64,000 bases of DNA, taken from Parus major. Lineage: Eukaryota; Chordata; Aves; Passeriformes; Paridae. The translations under genes were made by a program, and so were the position numbers. The stretch spans positions 20,732,515 to 20,796,514 of the forward strand of contig NC_031769.1 of the NCBI RefSeq assembly GCF_001522545.3. The letters run 5' to 3'. Below the pieces are notes generated by a model. The model saw only the letters and a list, made by a program, of their open reading frames with translations, had not been told where the DNA came from and did not search any database. Below are positions 25,793 through 38,600 of this stretch, one piece after another (the first letter of the stretch is position 1; every line of letters begins with the position of its first letter).

Positions 25793-26070
25793 AAATTCAC
25801 AGATGACACCAGAGAGAAACAGCAAGACTAATGGAGGACAGGACCAAAACTCAGAATGATCTTGGCAAATTAAAGAAGTGTTTTAATAAGAAAAAGAGTA
25901 AGTACAGTGAAGACAAGATTTTTAGGCAATCATGCATAAGCAACTGAGCAAATGCAGGATGGAGCATGACTTGCTGCATAGCATTTTGCAGAGAAGAGAG
26001 CATGGAGAATCCCAAGCAAAACAGAAGTCAGGGACCTAAAATGTCATCTCCTGAGCTGTATAAACAAAAG
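25793..26070 (+). mobile_element. Ancient CR1, left half (pol region)
   Basis: 'attcacagatgacacc', 'ggacaggaccaaaactcaga' and 'atgatcttggcaaattaaag' correspond in order to an old CR1 pol region ('gcagatgacaccaa', 'attcagaatgaccttgacaaattgg'), ending with 'gagctgtataaac'. Highly diverged. A matching right half lies at 26,511. Confidence 0.5.
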
Positions 26071-26510
26071 CATTTTCTACAAAACATAGGAGTATTTATT
26101 TTCTTATGTTGGTGAGTCCTTCGGTGAAGGATTACATCTGATGATAGCCAGCATCTCAGAATTGGTAACACTGAGACTGGTTTCCTGGTGCATCAGGGTG
26201 TGCATTGTTCTTCAGACCTCCCCAGCTCCTATAAGGGACACTGTATTTTCACTTCTGTCACAGCCACATCCAAGTCATGGCTCTGTGATGCCAAAGGCAG
26301 CTCTGAAGAATGGGCAGGAAAGCAGCTACAAGTTTCTACATTTCAGCCTCAGAACCCATGTCACCTATTCAAATAAAGAGAAAATATTCAAGCAGGCAAT
26401 ATTTCACATGTTTTTAATATGGCATATGAGGTTTGAGGCTTAAACATGGGAAATCCCACATTATAAGGGATGTTTGGCAACTCCAGTTATTTTTAAAAAT
26501 ATGTGAATGA
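26071..26510. other. Unassigned sequence splitting an ancient CR1
   Basis: About 440 bp between the two CR1 halves. It could be an insertion of another element or CR1 sequence diverged beyond recognition. No terminal repeats or target-site duplication were obvious by eye. The open frame at 26,141-26,443 has no coding support. Confidence 0.35.
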
Positions 26511-26800
26511 TCTGGAAGGGGTCCAAAGGAGGACAGTAGGAATGATTAACTGTCTGCAAAGATTGACAGCCAAAAAACAGGAGGAATAAGAAGGGAGACA
26601 GACATAAGCTTCCAATGTGTAAAAAAGTGCTGCTGCAAAAGGAAGTAATCTGTTTGCCATGTTCATGTTGTATGGGATAAAAACCTAAAAGCTTTATATG
26701 TCACTGAGGGAGGTTTAGGTTAGATGTTAGAAAGTGTTTCTGAACAGGCAGAGCAGTGAAGCATACGAATCATCTTCCCTGGGGAGTAACTTGGGACATA
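26511..26800 (+). mobile_element. Ancient CR1, right half
   Basis: 'ctggaaggggtccaaaggag', 'gacagtaggaatgatt', 'gagggaggtttaggttagat' and 'gttagaaagtgtttctgaac' follow the order of the old CR1 consensus downstream of the 25,793 fragment. The two halves flank about 440 bp of unrelated sequence. Confidence 0.5.
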
Positions 26801-27150
26801 CAGTCTGGAAAACTGGGCTGAACTGCAGAGACTGCGTGTAGCCTAAGGCAGAAAAATGGCAAGAGCAATCCTGCAGAGTTCTTCTCAGTACTGCTCATAA
26901 GTCTATCAACAGCAGTAGAAAGACGTAATGGGCTGAGTGGCAATTTTTTTAAGATCATCTTGAAAAATTCTTTATCTCCTCAAGCAACAGAAAGTTCCCA
27001 CAGCATGCTTCAGAAAGCATGAAATTGATCTTTAATACTAAGTGTTATTTTCTTGGAAACGATGAGGTAATAGTCAGCACAAAATAAATTACTGCATTCA
27101 AGTCAAAGTAAGACCAAATTTTGACTTTTGTTGTCTGCCTTTCTTTACAG

Positions 27151-27192
27151 ATAGGCAGAATCAGGGAGTACAGTACTGTGCCTTATAACATG
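27151..27192 (+). CDS. Candidate 42-nt microexon, gene unknown
   Basis: Both splice sites are strong: a pyrimidine-rich acceptor ('tgtctgcctttctttacag') and the donor 'atg|gtaagg'. The 42 nt are open in one frame only, reading IGRIREYSTVPYNM, entering and leaving in phase 0; the other two frames hit stops. The length is a multiple of three, as expected of a cassette microexon. It lies 2.6 kb upstream of the terminal exon at 29,832 on the same strand. Joining the two directly would give a different frame (LVTIVGQ...) from the one I prefer for that last exon, so another exon may lie between or one of the two calls is wrong. Confidence 0.35.
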
Positions 27193-27352
27193 GTAAGGAA
27201 CAGAGGGACCTGGGTATTTTTTATTGCAGTGTTGACTGTGATGTTTTTCTTTAGGTGTTACCTGGTCCCTTTTTGCCATTCATCTAGGCAAGAAAAAACA
27301 GATATTTCACTTTGAATGGGTAGGTGTGATAACTAACATTAACACTATATCA

Positions 27353-27406
27353 AATATATATATATATATATATGGGGGGGGGAGAGAGAGTGAGAGAGAG
27401 AGAGAG
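27353..27406. repeat. Compound microsatellite (AT)n-(G)n-(GA)n
   Basis: About ten AT units, then nine G, then GA units with one GT interruption. Three adjacent simple repeats. Confidence 0.92.
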
Positions 27407-29831
27407 CAATGACTTTCATATGCCTTAAAGCACTTTTTGCTCCGTCTGGTTACTGGAGATACTTAGATGTAGGTAAATTTCCTTCAGTCTTTGTAGGGTA
27501 AGAAGTTCTATTTCCATGTAAAAACTTATTAATCCATATGGAGGTTCTAGACTGAATTTACCAAAAGTTCATAACTCTAAGATGGATATAAGAATAATAC
27601 ACACTAATCAAGAAAGAACTGTCATGACTCTGGTAAACTTATCATTTTAATTATAATGTATGAAATAGCTATATTAAATAACTTTACTAATGACTAAGCC
27701 TTACATTACAAGGTGTGGTTTGATTTTTCTTTAAGATATTAATTTTATCCTGAGAATTTATTTTCTTTTACATGGATGTTTCTGCACTGACACCTTCATA
27801 GTGCAAAATTAACTATGTCAAGGCAATCAGAGTTTATGAGTTCCTTTGTATCTTATTGTGTTCCCTTTTTAATATTTGAAGTAACATGAAAAATTATTTG
27901 AATTTCTCACTCCTTCACTACTTTGTTTCTTTTTAAAACAATACGTATTTTTCCAGGACCTAATAAAAGAGAAACTGTTCATAAAAGATTTTTTTTTAGA
28001 GTCTTCCATTTTCTACATTCAGTCATGTAAAGGTGATATCATTGCCCTGTGTGGACTGTATTTTTTGTTTGCAGTGGCACCCTAGAGATAGTATAAGGAT
28101 GTATTTACATAACCATTGCCCTTAGAAATGTCACAGTATCAGGTTTAACTTACTGAGCAATGAATTCTTACCAGCTTTCAAATCCAAAAGGGGCAGCATG
28201 GGAATTACTCTTTATATTACATCTTTAAACATGCTTTTCTTTCTAGGTGATAGAAAAATTACAGTGAAGTAGGGAGGGAGGAAAGGAGAAAAATAATCTG
28301 ACTCATGACAAGTAAATCTGAAAAGGTCATTTCTTGTTTCTGGTCTGCTAGCCTTGGGGCACATTTTTCTTTGTTTCTCTGCCCAGCTTATACTAGTGGT
28401 TTTGAGATGAGGTAGAAACTCGTCCACCCCACAATACAGTTCTGGTTTTGGGTGAAGACAGGACCAAAACCAAAATTGAAGAGGAACCAATCATGCTGAA
28501 AGACACTTTCAGCCAGGTCTTCTAGACTTCCCCCTCAATTCTCTTTTCTGATACCAGATTCTCCTGGCACCAGATCATTGAGGGAAAGGAACAGTTTGGA
28601 TCAGCTTTCTCACCCTCTTCTCAAGTACTAGTTCAATTTTGAACTAACATCTAGTTTTACCTTCATAATAGGTTTTATGCACAGCCCAAATGAAATTGCT
28701 CCTTTAGCTCTGATTGTTCATGCACGTAATCTGTCAGTCAGCCTAGAAAGCATGACCTAGGAAATGAGAAAATATTGCTTTTGATGGCAGAAGTGAGTTG
28801 CAAATTAAAAGTGTTAATATGGCCCTGTCACTGCCCAGTTCTGGAGTCATTACATTTAAAATTGTAAAAAAAGCCTATAAATATTCAAAGATATTCTACT
28901 GTTAAACTATGCTTTCTACATCCTAATCATCCATCATATGTAAATACTTATAACTACAAGCTGCTAATTCCCACTGCAGCAGCAGGCAAATCTGGCCAGC
29001 GGGTGAGAAATGTGTTTAACTGGAAATCTGATCTGTCCCTCATATGTGGCTCCTAGCCTACAATATTTCCTAACTGCCTTCAGCATGGCGCTCCCATCAG
29101 ACATCCTGCTGTAAAGCTTCAGCACTTTTACTGCTCAGAAAGGCAACTCTAATTCACTCATTTGTGGTCCTGCTCCAAGACTTTATTTCTTCCTTTCTCA
29201 GCAGAAGCCCCAAAATCAATACAGTCCATCCCCATGGAGAAGCACCCTGGCTTCAGGTGCATAATGGCATATATATCCCTAGAAAGAGGCTCAAAAATAC
29301 CCACAGCAGTGCAAACAGATCAAGACTCAGAGATAAAGGCAAGCCAGAATCCTGTGCCTGAACAGGTGAAGGATGTCCCCAGTGCTTGTCCTCTCCATCT
29401 CACCAGCTTGGGAAAAGGAGACTAAAACCAGCTCTCTCTGTCCCTTCTTCAGCTCCAGAGAGTTGCTGCTGTGACAGTAAATGTGGGAGGGAAAATGGCA
29501 AATAACCATGTTGAAAGGATTTCTGGAGTTTGACAATTTCATTAGGCATATTACCATCTTTATTTTATTTCTCCTCACTTCTATCATTTTATTTATATAT
29601 GAAAACAGCAAAAGCTAAAGGACTCCATTCTCACTGAATTAAAATACAGGATGCTGAAACTCTAGGGGAAAAAGAAAACAAACAAAAAAGAAAATACAAC
29701 ATTTCCTCGTTTATAAGACACATATATTTAGTATTTCTCTTTTCTTAATGTTCTAATTTTCTGATACATTGAAAACTCAGTCGTGTATGAGACTTGTACT
29801 TATCTGCTGTATAATAAAAATGGTTTAACAG
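27407..29831. other. Probable last intron, nothing else seen
   Basis: AT-rich. Open frames at 28,212-28,490 and 29,162-29,425 lack splice context. It ends at the acceptor 'tggtttaacag' of the terminal exon, which has a weak pyrimidine tract. Confidence 0.45.
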
Positions 29832-30510
29832 CTGGTTACTATCGTCGGCCAACTTCATCAGGTGACAGTGCACCACCACCATCTACCGATCAATTGGCTG
29901 TACTACCAAGAGAGAAAGGCCCCCCCACTTGGACCGATTTGGATTTGTAGATTTTAATTCACAAGTTAAAATTTTTGTACTGAACCCGAGTTTGTCACGT
30001 GTTGCACATGCCTGACAAGGAGACCAAAGACAGTTAAATTTAGAAGTCTAGAAGGATTGGGAAACTCAAAAAATTAATGGAGCAGCTATTCAGAGGTTTT
30101 GGATAATGCTGATCTGCTGCTGGAAAAAACTGCAGATATGGATTCATTGAATAGTGTTTTGCTCTGACTTACAAAAACATGTAAAACTGGTAACCTGATG
30201 GTAGGCAACACTGATTAATGTTGCACTGAAAGGATCAAATACTGCATTTTCTTCCTGCACCTTTACTCAAGCTAATGAAAATCATCACCAGTATTGTGTA
30301 AATTGTCTTTGACAGATCTCCCAAGGTATTTGGCTGCCTATGTCCATTTAAAGAGTTCAGTAATGTAACGCATTGCATTGTACAGGGCACACACTTGTTT
30401 CTTCAGCCTAAGCTTCGAGCATATTTGTTCAGAGGAGCTAAGCTGTCTCTCCTCAGTATGTCCTCTTGAATTTGACTGTATAAAATAAAGATTATTTCAT
30501 TTTTGTAGTT
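29832..30510 (+). CDS. Terminal exon of an unidentified plus-strand gene
   Basis: The coding part is 29,832-29,950. After two bases that complete the previous codon it reads GYYRRPTSSGDSAPPP, continues with TDQLAVLPREKG, and ends PTWTDLDL at a TAG (29,948-29,950). The Ser/Pro-rich then acidic C-terminus looks like a disordered tail. Several CpGs are kept in an AT-rich setting (tcgtcgg, accgat), which suggests coding constraint. About 540 bases of 3'UTR follow to AATAAA at 30,484-30,489, followed by a T-rich stretch, so cleavage near 30,510 is likely. The open frame is under 60 codons because it is one exon. No family was recognised. Upstream exons must lie left of here and may include the microexon at 27,151. 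Confidence 0.5.
30484..30489 (+). terminator. AATAAA poly(A) signal
   Basis: The hexamer lies about 535 bases after the stop at 29,950 and is followed within 20 bases by 'tttcatttttgtag', a U-rich downstream element. Confidence 0.5.
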
Positions 30511-33220
30511 ATGAAAGGGATAAATTGTTATCAAATTTCTTAGCTTTAAAGGGATTATTTTGATTCATATTCTTTATAATAGAAGTTGTTATTTTCCTAA
30601 CCTTTCAAGATCTGTATGTACTTAGACCAGCTACTCATTTTACTCACTTTTTTCAAGAGGCTGCATAAAATCTTTTTCTGCCCCTTTAGCAAAAGGAATT
30701 TTTTTTACTGGAAAAGTTGTGGATATTGAAAATGTGATATCTCAGCCTTTCTTATGCTATTGAATCCTTTTGGTCTGATACTTCTGTAAACCAAGTTGAT
30801 GTGAATGAGGATTAGCCCAGGAGGGTCCAAGTTGTCTAGATGTGGGAATTAACAAGAATGCTGCTGGGTAGCTTGTGCAGTATCTACATTCTGCAAAGGG
30901 ATATATTAAAAATACCCAGTCAGAGCACAGGATTTCACGTCTTTTCCATCTTGGTGTAAATGCCAGCACATTGTGAATGAAGACACAGACTGGGGCTCAG
31001 AGCCTTCCTTTCCACTTCAAGTCCACTGCCTTTTGTTAAAGTGTTCCATATGGCTATCTGTTCAATCCACTTATCTTCTTTTGTCTATGTTGGTGGAGTT
31101 GTGCTGACTTACAGCAGTAGATAATAAGTCATTATGTTCTGTACTAGTGTTACCTCTGTGTTTCACTTTATTCAGTCTATGTTTTAACTTAGATGTTCTA
31201 ATATCAGTGTTTGACAGCCACCTTTGATTTATTCTTGAGAATGCCATGCACACCTCTACACAATAAATGGTGTGATGATAACAACTTACTCCCATTGAAC
31301 AAGAAATCAGACACTAGGTAATGATCTAGTGGGCTGTCTTGTCTTTGATTGCAATCAAGGGAATTTACAGGTGTTCAGCTGTCCACAGGAGGGATCTCAT
31401 ATTGTTCCCTAGATTCAGTAAGGAATACAGTGTGAACAAAGACCACATAATTCAGATCAGACAAAGTCTTTCTTTTCCCAGATTATTCAGAGTTTATGAA
31501 AAATGAAGTTTTTTATAGTTCTTAAACAAAATCTTTCTATCAGGCTTAAGACCAGCTGGAATCATTAGATCATATTACAGAACATAAAACGATTGTTCCC
31601 ACCATTGGCTGGAACTCCCTGCAACCACCTTCTCCACTTTCCCAGTCCCTAAACTTCATCTTTGGTCCTTTCCACTTGTGTTTTACCTCTTGTAAATTCC
31701 CTCATTTTAATGTCTCTTAATGGCAATACCAGGGAGGTCATGCTAATTATCCCAGCAGGGTTTGCTAGCCAGGTCTCCAGTCACAGCCATGCTTAGCCTT
31801 TAATGTCATTATTCTGAAGCATACCTTTCCTGACTGGAAAGCAAGAACATGAGCTGTAAGATTGTACCAATGTGCTTTTGTTTTGTCAAGCTGTTTTTGC
31901 TGAATGCGTGGTATTTGTGTGTCTTTACATATATGTATAGAAATTTTAAAAGAATTATACTAACTCCAGAGATTTTAAACTAAACAAAGGATAAAAGTCT
32001 TTTACTCAGTTAATACTTTCCTTGTATATTTTTATAGATATATTTGCCTACCATGTACAGTTACAGTTGTACACCTACATGTATTTATGTCTTAATATAT
32101 ATCTACATTTCATTTTACAGTATATACAGAAAGATTGAAAAAGGACAATTTTTATGGTGGCATTGCAAGCACATAAACAAATGCTTTTCATGGAAAGGAA
32201 ATCCAAGAAAAGCATGCTTAAATTTTACATCTTCTGACTTGGTCTTACTGGATTTCCATTTTCAATAGTTTGTGTGTATCCACATGCATATGCATCCATG
32301 CATGGTTAAGCCTAACACTTGAAGAGTTTTAGTTTTCTACAGTTCACACCTCATAAGTGTTCACAAGTCCTTAATTTTAATAGGAATTGCGTGTCTAAAC
32401 ATTCTTGTGAACACTGGACCTCATGGAGGTACTGAAGTTCTTCAACGCAAAGCGAGCCCATCTCAAAAGCAAGCTGGCATGTGCTAAGCCAGTCTGAAGC
32501 AGAGGCAAAAAAATTCAGTGTACATTTGGACAGATTAACTTTTGGGACTAGTCTGAGTCACTCCCATGCTGAAATAATGTCCTTGCAACCAGGCCAAATA
32601 CAGGGCTTCCTGAGCATCTCTCTCTGCAAGCTTGTGATCCACTTAGGGACCTGACTATTTTTCTTGGGCCAAACCCATTCATTTGTGCCTTCATTTTCTC
32701 AAGCTTCATAAAATCACAGCACTATAGGATACATGTAATGAGCTCACCTCTCATTTTTGGGTTTCCCCAGAAAAGCTACATTCATTGTGCTCTGGAGAAA
32801 ACATTGCAATGAAAGTCTTTATTTGCATATTTTTTTCAGTTGAAAGCAGAAACTGACATAATTTCAGTTTTTGTGGCACAGTACTTCTGTATTCTGTTTG
32901 ATGGCCATACCACCTTTGTCAATAAGTAATCTCAATATATTTTACCAGTTCTTGTCTCCCATATTCCTTTTCAGTGTACAAGAGTTGTAAGAGAAACAGA
33001 ATAGTCCTTGTGTCCTTGAGCCTTGCATTACAGGGATAACCTGTCTTTTATCTATGGACATTATTCCACACTCAGCAGAACCATATGTTTCTTCAATCCT
33101 GGGGAAAAAACACCACATTTTTAGATTTCATATTACCCTCTATCCTGTATCCAGCATATGGCTACAAACGCTCTTGCCTTACTTTTCTCTGTACTGGATG
33201 CAGGAGCTGATAGTAACCCC

Positions 33221-33256
33221 TTCCTTCCCTTCCTTCCCTTCCTTCCCTTCCTTCCC
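33221..33256. repeat. 9-bp pyrimidine tandem repeat
   Basis: Four exact copies of TTCCTTCCC. This explains the PSF repeats in the frame across it. Confidence 0.93.
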
Positions 33257-34140
33257 TCCCATTTGGTGTAAAATTAAAGTGGGTAATCCATAATCAAGGA
33301 GGCATATGGTGTGTCAGCACGGTGGGAACACCAACAGATCAGGCAAAGCCTGTGAGACCAAGCTTAGTGGAAGGGTTTGGGAAAGCCAGAGGTTTTCTGC
33401 CTTACATAGAAGCAGCTGATCTCTGCTTCAGTGAACAGCAGAAGCTTGTTGCCCACAGAAGTTTGTTCCAGCAGACAACTATCCACTTTGCCTTTCCCAC
33501 AGCCAGGCCTGCTCACAAGTGTTCCAAGGGTTTGGAATGTTAGAGACAGAAGCATATCACAACACTTCAGTCCCCATCTCCTGAGGCTTGTGCCTCTTGA
33601 GGAAGCCTCAATTTTTTCCTAAGTAGTTATGAGACAAATTCTTCACAGACATTTCTATTTCTGATGAATTACAATGCCTGGTCTTACTCATGAGACAAAT
33701 AATACAGTCCTGCCCATCATTTCAGTATTTGACATTTCACTGTGTTTTCCTTGCACACTAGTTAAGCTCTGTCTTTTCCAGATGATGATTAATTTAGGCA
33801 GAACCATCTGCAGATGCTCCTTCTCTCATTCCTCCTCCCCTCCCTTGGAAATCTGTATCTATTTCAGACATACAGTCCTCCAAAAAGTTGGGAAGAGATA
33901 ACTCTGAGATAGCAACTGAGACAATAACCACTCTCCTATCTTTTTCATGACATTTAATAAAAATTTCAACGAATGTTCAATTCTAATACATCTGTAATCA
34001 ACAGCACAGATTTCAAGCTTAATTAGAAGTAAGGGATGGGGTCTGTCAGTATGTCTTCAGTCAGTATGATCTGCTATATATCAAGAATAATACAAACTTA
34101 CTGTGAAAAGTGTCACAGTTAAAATGAACAGAATATTCAA

Positions 34141-34209
34141 GAATGGAATGAACTGGAATGGAATGGAATGGAATGGAATGGAATGGAATGGAATGGAATG
34201 GAATGGAAT
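34141..34209. repeat. (GGAAT)n pentamer array
   Basis: About thirteen GGAAT units with one 'aactgg' interruption near the left end. It abuts a reverse-oriented CR1 end, so it probably expanded from that element's ATTCTATG-type tail. Confidence 0.93.
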
Positions 34210-34260
34210 ATAACAGAATATCCTGAGTTGGAAGGGACCCACACCATGCTCTGGACAAAC
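34210..34260 (-). mobile_element. CR1 3' end remnant, reverse orientation
   Basis: 'cagaatatcctgagttggaa' plus 'gggacccacaccatg' is the reverse complement of the CR1 tail that ends 'gtgggtcccttccaactcag' 'gatattct'. About 50 bases remain. Confidence 0.75.
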
Positions 34261-34478
34261 AAGAGGAAAAATTAAAAGGAGAGAACTGTGTGCAGACAGA
34301 GTTCTGTGCATTTCTAATAGGTATACAGGAAATACAAGGGAAGATATTACCAACCCCAACCTGGAGAAGTTCTGGCACAAGTGTATAACTATTTTCCAGC
34401 ATGGTAATTAACTTCTTTGCTGAATCTAGATTACATAAAATGTTCTGTTCTGAAAAGCAAAACCATGGCCACAAAAGA

Positions 34479-34508
34479 AAAAGAAAAAAAAAGAAAAGAA
34501 AAAAAAAG
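34479..34508. repeat. A/G-rich low-complexity tract
   Basis: A-runs separated by single G. Confidence 0.85.
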
Positions 34509-35569
34509 AGGAGTATTTAAATTGTCTTTTAGTCTGCCGGTGAACACCCTTTATTTTTAATTGTATCATTTGTATTTTAAATGCATAGAGAAAGATCTGC
34601 TATCTCCTTTTCATGAAAGCAGGGACTAAGTTAATTTTCTCTTGAACTCTGGCATAGAGAAACAGACATCTCTTCTCCTCCCAGCTGACAAAAACATTTT
34701 TATTCTTCATTGGTCCTTTGGTCACCTTCCTCCAACAGGTTTCTGACACTGTCTTACCTACTTCCCTGCCAGATGCTCCTTTGACACTTTGCTTCATATA
34801 GAAACTCATTTCTATTGCTTCCCCACTTCATGCTATGCACAGAGAACAAGTGCATTCCAGGTCTTCAGGAGTAACCTGAAAACAGCAGGACTGTGATTAT
34901 ATTAACTTTCAGGTATAAAGGTTGCAGGGAATGACAAAAATTTAAAGGATTATGGGTTTGGCTTTTGGTTATTTCCAAAATATTGTGAGGTGGCAGGATG
35001 AGAAAAAAAGCTCAAGTACACCAAGATGCTTCCTGAGATATTGAGACATCCTGGGACCCATAAGACTCAGAATAGTAGCAAGTAAACCATCAGAACCATT
35101 TATAAGCATAAACACATGTGAAAACCCAAGCGGTTTCCACATACTAATACTGCAGAATTTAATTACTTACGTGTCACGTGAAACAGCTTGGTAGCAAGCT
35201 CTGAGCTTGAGTTTAGTGACAGAAGGAAAACAAAAAACATCACAAAATGCATCACATAAATTGTTGTGGGAGGGACAGTGTTTAGAACTCACTAATTTAA
35301 AGGTGGGCCCTTGGGAGCTAAGAAACTACTTGTATTTGCTGGCACAGCTGTAGCTGTCGAAGTGATTACTAAGGCGTGATGGGATGTGTGTGGCAGTGAG
35401 ATGCAGCAGAACAGCCATCTGAGAAAAATTATATCAATAAGTGCCACAATGTTTTGGGGTTTTTAACTAGGTAGGTAAAATATTCCCAAAATTATTTCCA
35501 GTAGGAGTTGGTGGCATAAAATGGTGAAATTAATATCTGAAATATTTTAAAAGTCAAGCTTTTTAGATA

Positions 35570-35645
35570 GAATTGGACTTGATGATCCTTGTGAGTCCCT
35601 TCCAGACTATTGTATTATAGAATACAATATCCTATTGTATTCTAT
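35570..35645 (+). mobile_element. CR1 3' tail fragment
   Basis: 'attggacttgatgatccttg' and 'tgagtcccttccagactatt' match the CR1 terminus. The tail has diverged to 'gtattatagaatacaatatcc'. Confidence 0.75.
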
Positions 35646-38600
35646 CCTGGAACAGAGGTATTTGCAAATTGCCAATAAATTTGAACTATTTTAAAGCTGC
35701 TGCATAATGGCATTTGGAAAAAAAAATAAACCAAAAAACCTGAGCTTTAAAAATTGCAAGTTTTCACCTCTTATGAGGAAAGAATGATTCATACTGATGC
35801 AGCATTGTCTGTGTGACTCAGCAAGTATATTGACACCAACCAAAGATAAGGGATGGGTTCTGATCAGTAAAAAAAATCCCCATTCCTCAATTAAGATTAA
35901 GGGAGGAAAGAGGTTGAAGTAGGAAAGTGGGAGTACCTGTAATAATAGAAATTACATAAAACTGCTTGAACAAGACTATGGCAGTAGGTATGGCAAAGAA
36001 ATATAAGATGGTATAAATGCATGAGATTAAACAAATGGAGGAAAAGACAAAGTAAAAAAACCAAGGGCTGTTTAGAAGTTTGGGTGAGAAGGAACAGTAA
36101 TCAGGTTTTTAGGAGTAAAGAAAATTCAAGGTTTTTGAGTAGAATATTATAATTTCCAATTGTAAAGCTGATATCCTTGAAACTAAAGTTTGAAGTAAAC
36201 AAAATTTGGAGCAGAAATATAAATTAGATTTTGGTTAATATAGGCAGTAACCAAAACCATGAGAAAGGTGAAGTGTCCTGGATGACAGGAGTAGAGATTA
36301 CAGGCAAAGAAGAGAAAGGGGAACCACAGAAAAATATAATTGACTTTAGAACTTAAAAGAAATTATTTTTTAAAAACCTTAGTAAGATAATGGCTTCTGA
36401 GAGGAATGTTTGCTAGTTTTGTATTGATTTATAATGTGGTTTCTTCCCCCCCCCCAAAGATTTTAGTCCAGGACTTGTAATGACAGCTCAAGGCCATTAA
36501 GCAAGACTTTTACATTTCATTTTTGCTGACTGTCATCAGGAGATAGAAGGAAGCACAAACACTCACAAACTCTGTGAACACAGCTGTGCCTGGATGGGTG
36601 TTTGTGTTGCTATTGACTTCCACAGGAGCTGTACTGCTGTGATGGCCTCGAGGAGAGAACTGAGAGCTACAGTGTGACTTGGTGGTGAGGAACTCAGATC
36701 TAAACTGCTTTGAGTGCATTTCATCAAAGTGATTAAACAGAGAGGGAAGACTCTTAGATTTGGGTATTAAAAGCTATAGGGAAGACAGTGGTTTTAGTAA
36801 GGCTATATACCAAAATATACTTTAGATAGCTTCTGCTATCTTTTGTTGTCACTTGCTGTAGCATAAAGAAAGTTTGATTTGTTTTGACTTTTTTTTTGTT
36901 GTTTTACATAAGACCTTTGTGGCAGCTCAGACAATCATGTAAATAATATCCAGCAGAATTTAAATCAAACCTTCAGGAAAAGTTTCAGGTTCGCCTAGCT
37001 GATATCCAAATAACAGACATCCTTTCAGCTGAATGGAGCCATAAGTAACAGAAAAGGGGAAAGAAGGATTTTTATGCTGAATAGCAACTTCCTCTTAATT
37101 ATAGTCTACGTTAACTTTATAATTATCCTTAGTATGAATGTTATCACCTTTTCTTACTTTATTCAGAATTTTGGTATGTTGGAATTCTTAGTAAATCCTT
37201 AACTCTCAGAGGAGTTAAAGATGTCAGGGATTCATCAGGGACTCTCAGATATTTTTGTTTGTTTTAAATTCACCTTTCAGAAATACAGGAAGATCTGGAA
37301 AACTAAACTACTTTGGAGGCTGAAAAACCCCCTTGCCTGTTACAAAATGTTCTGATATCCCCCATAGCTTCCAAAAGCCCCAGAGGCTCCACACAACCCT
37401 TCCTTCATTCTTCCTTCTCCTGTCCCCAAACCACTGACTCTTCAGTCATCCTTTCATCATTGCTTCTGATCTCCCAGTCCCCTCTAAGCTGCCGAGCCTA
37501 GCCTCCCAAAACCCTCATATTAATTTCAAGACACCCTACTGGCTTTTCCTCTACAACCTTTATGCAATGCTTATAGATTTTTTTTTTTAATCTCAGCCTA
37601 GTCCTATTCTGGCAGCTCCCATAAGATTAATATAGTTTTTATTTAATACAGAAATAGGGCAGTAAATGCTACTTTTGGCTCTGATATTTATTGAAGTCTT
37701 GAGCTAGTCCACATTCAGTTGTCTACTAAGGGATTTAGTGTGCAGTCAGGTATGGGAATGTATTTCACATATAATTTGTATGTTTTGCTCTGCTTTCCCT
37801 AAGTAAACAAGTACTTAGGTCTTCCTAAGCCAAACATTTCTTTACATTACAAACACACATAGGCAATAGTTGTGTCTCATATTAATAGCACAGCATGTCT
37901 ATGTCAATATTGAAATTATCTGAGATCTTCAGGGGGAAAGGTATTTATGCCAAAGACGGCATTATGTTTTGGTATCCATGCTCAGCATGGCTACAACTAA
38001 AATAACAATAGTACTCAATCACTGCTAGATTTCTCAAAAGGATATGAAATAATTGTTGTCCTGGTAATAAAACTTTGCTTTTTTCTTTGAAAGATCCATG
38101 ACTAAATAGCTTCTATAATTTTCATGTAAAATATTTAATACCACATAATCTGTAGCTGTCTCAATTTATCGGAAGCACTGCAAAATAATCTTTGGGGCTT
38201 CGTATCTGATGTTCACTCTTTTTGTTTGTTTTAGATTTAGGTTTGTGTGATCTTCCATATGTAAAGTAACTTGTGGTAAACAAAGACTCTTCTAGAAATT
38301 ATATAAGTACTTCAAAGCAATTTTCAAATGCACACACTGCTATTGCCAACCAGAAAGGCTAGGTAACAGCCTGCTAGAGTTATGTCTTTATCAAAAATAT
38401 TTGTACCTTCTGGTTCACTGAATTCACTTGCTATATATGAAGTATTTAACTGTTAATCCTCCATTATAAATTTGTTGGCTGAGCACTGCTTTCATAACTT
38501 GTATTTGTCTATGTGGAAATATTACCACAAGAAATACGGTAGTAGACATTGTGAGAAGGGACAAGAACTAATTAGCCAAACTTTTTCCTTAAGCATATTC

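Noticed and set aside
34141..34474. Minus frames reading repeated SIPFH
   Set aside because: Translation of the GGAAT pentamer array.
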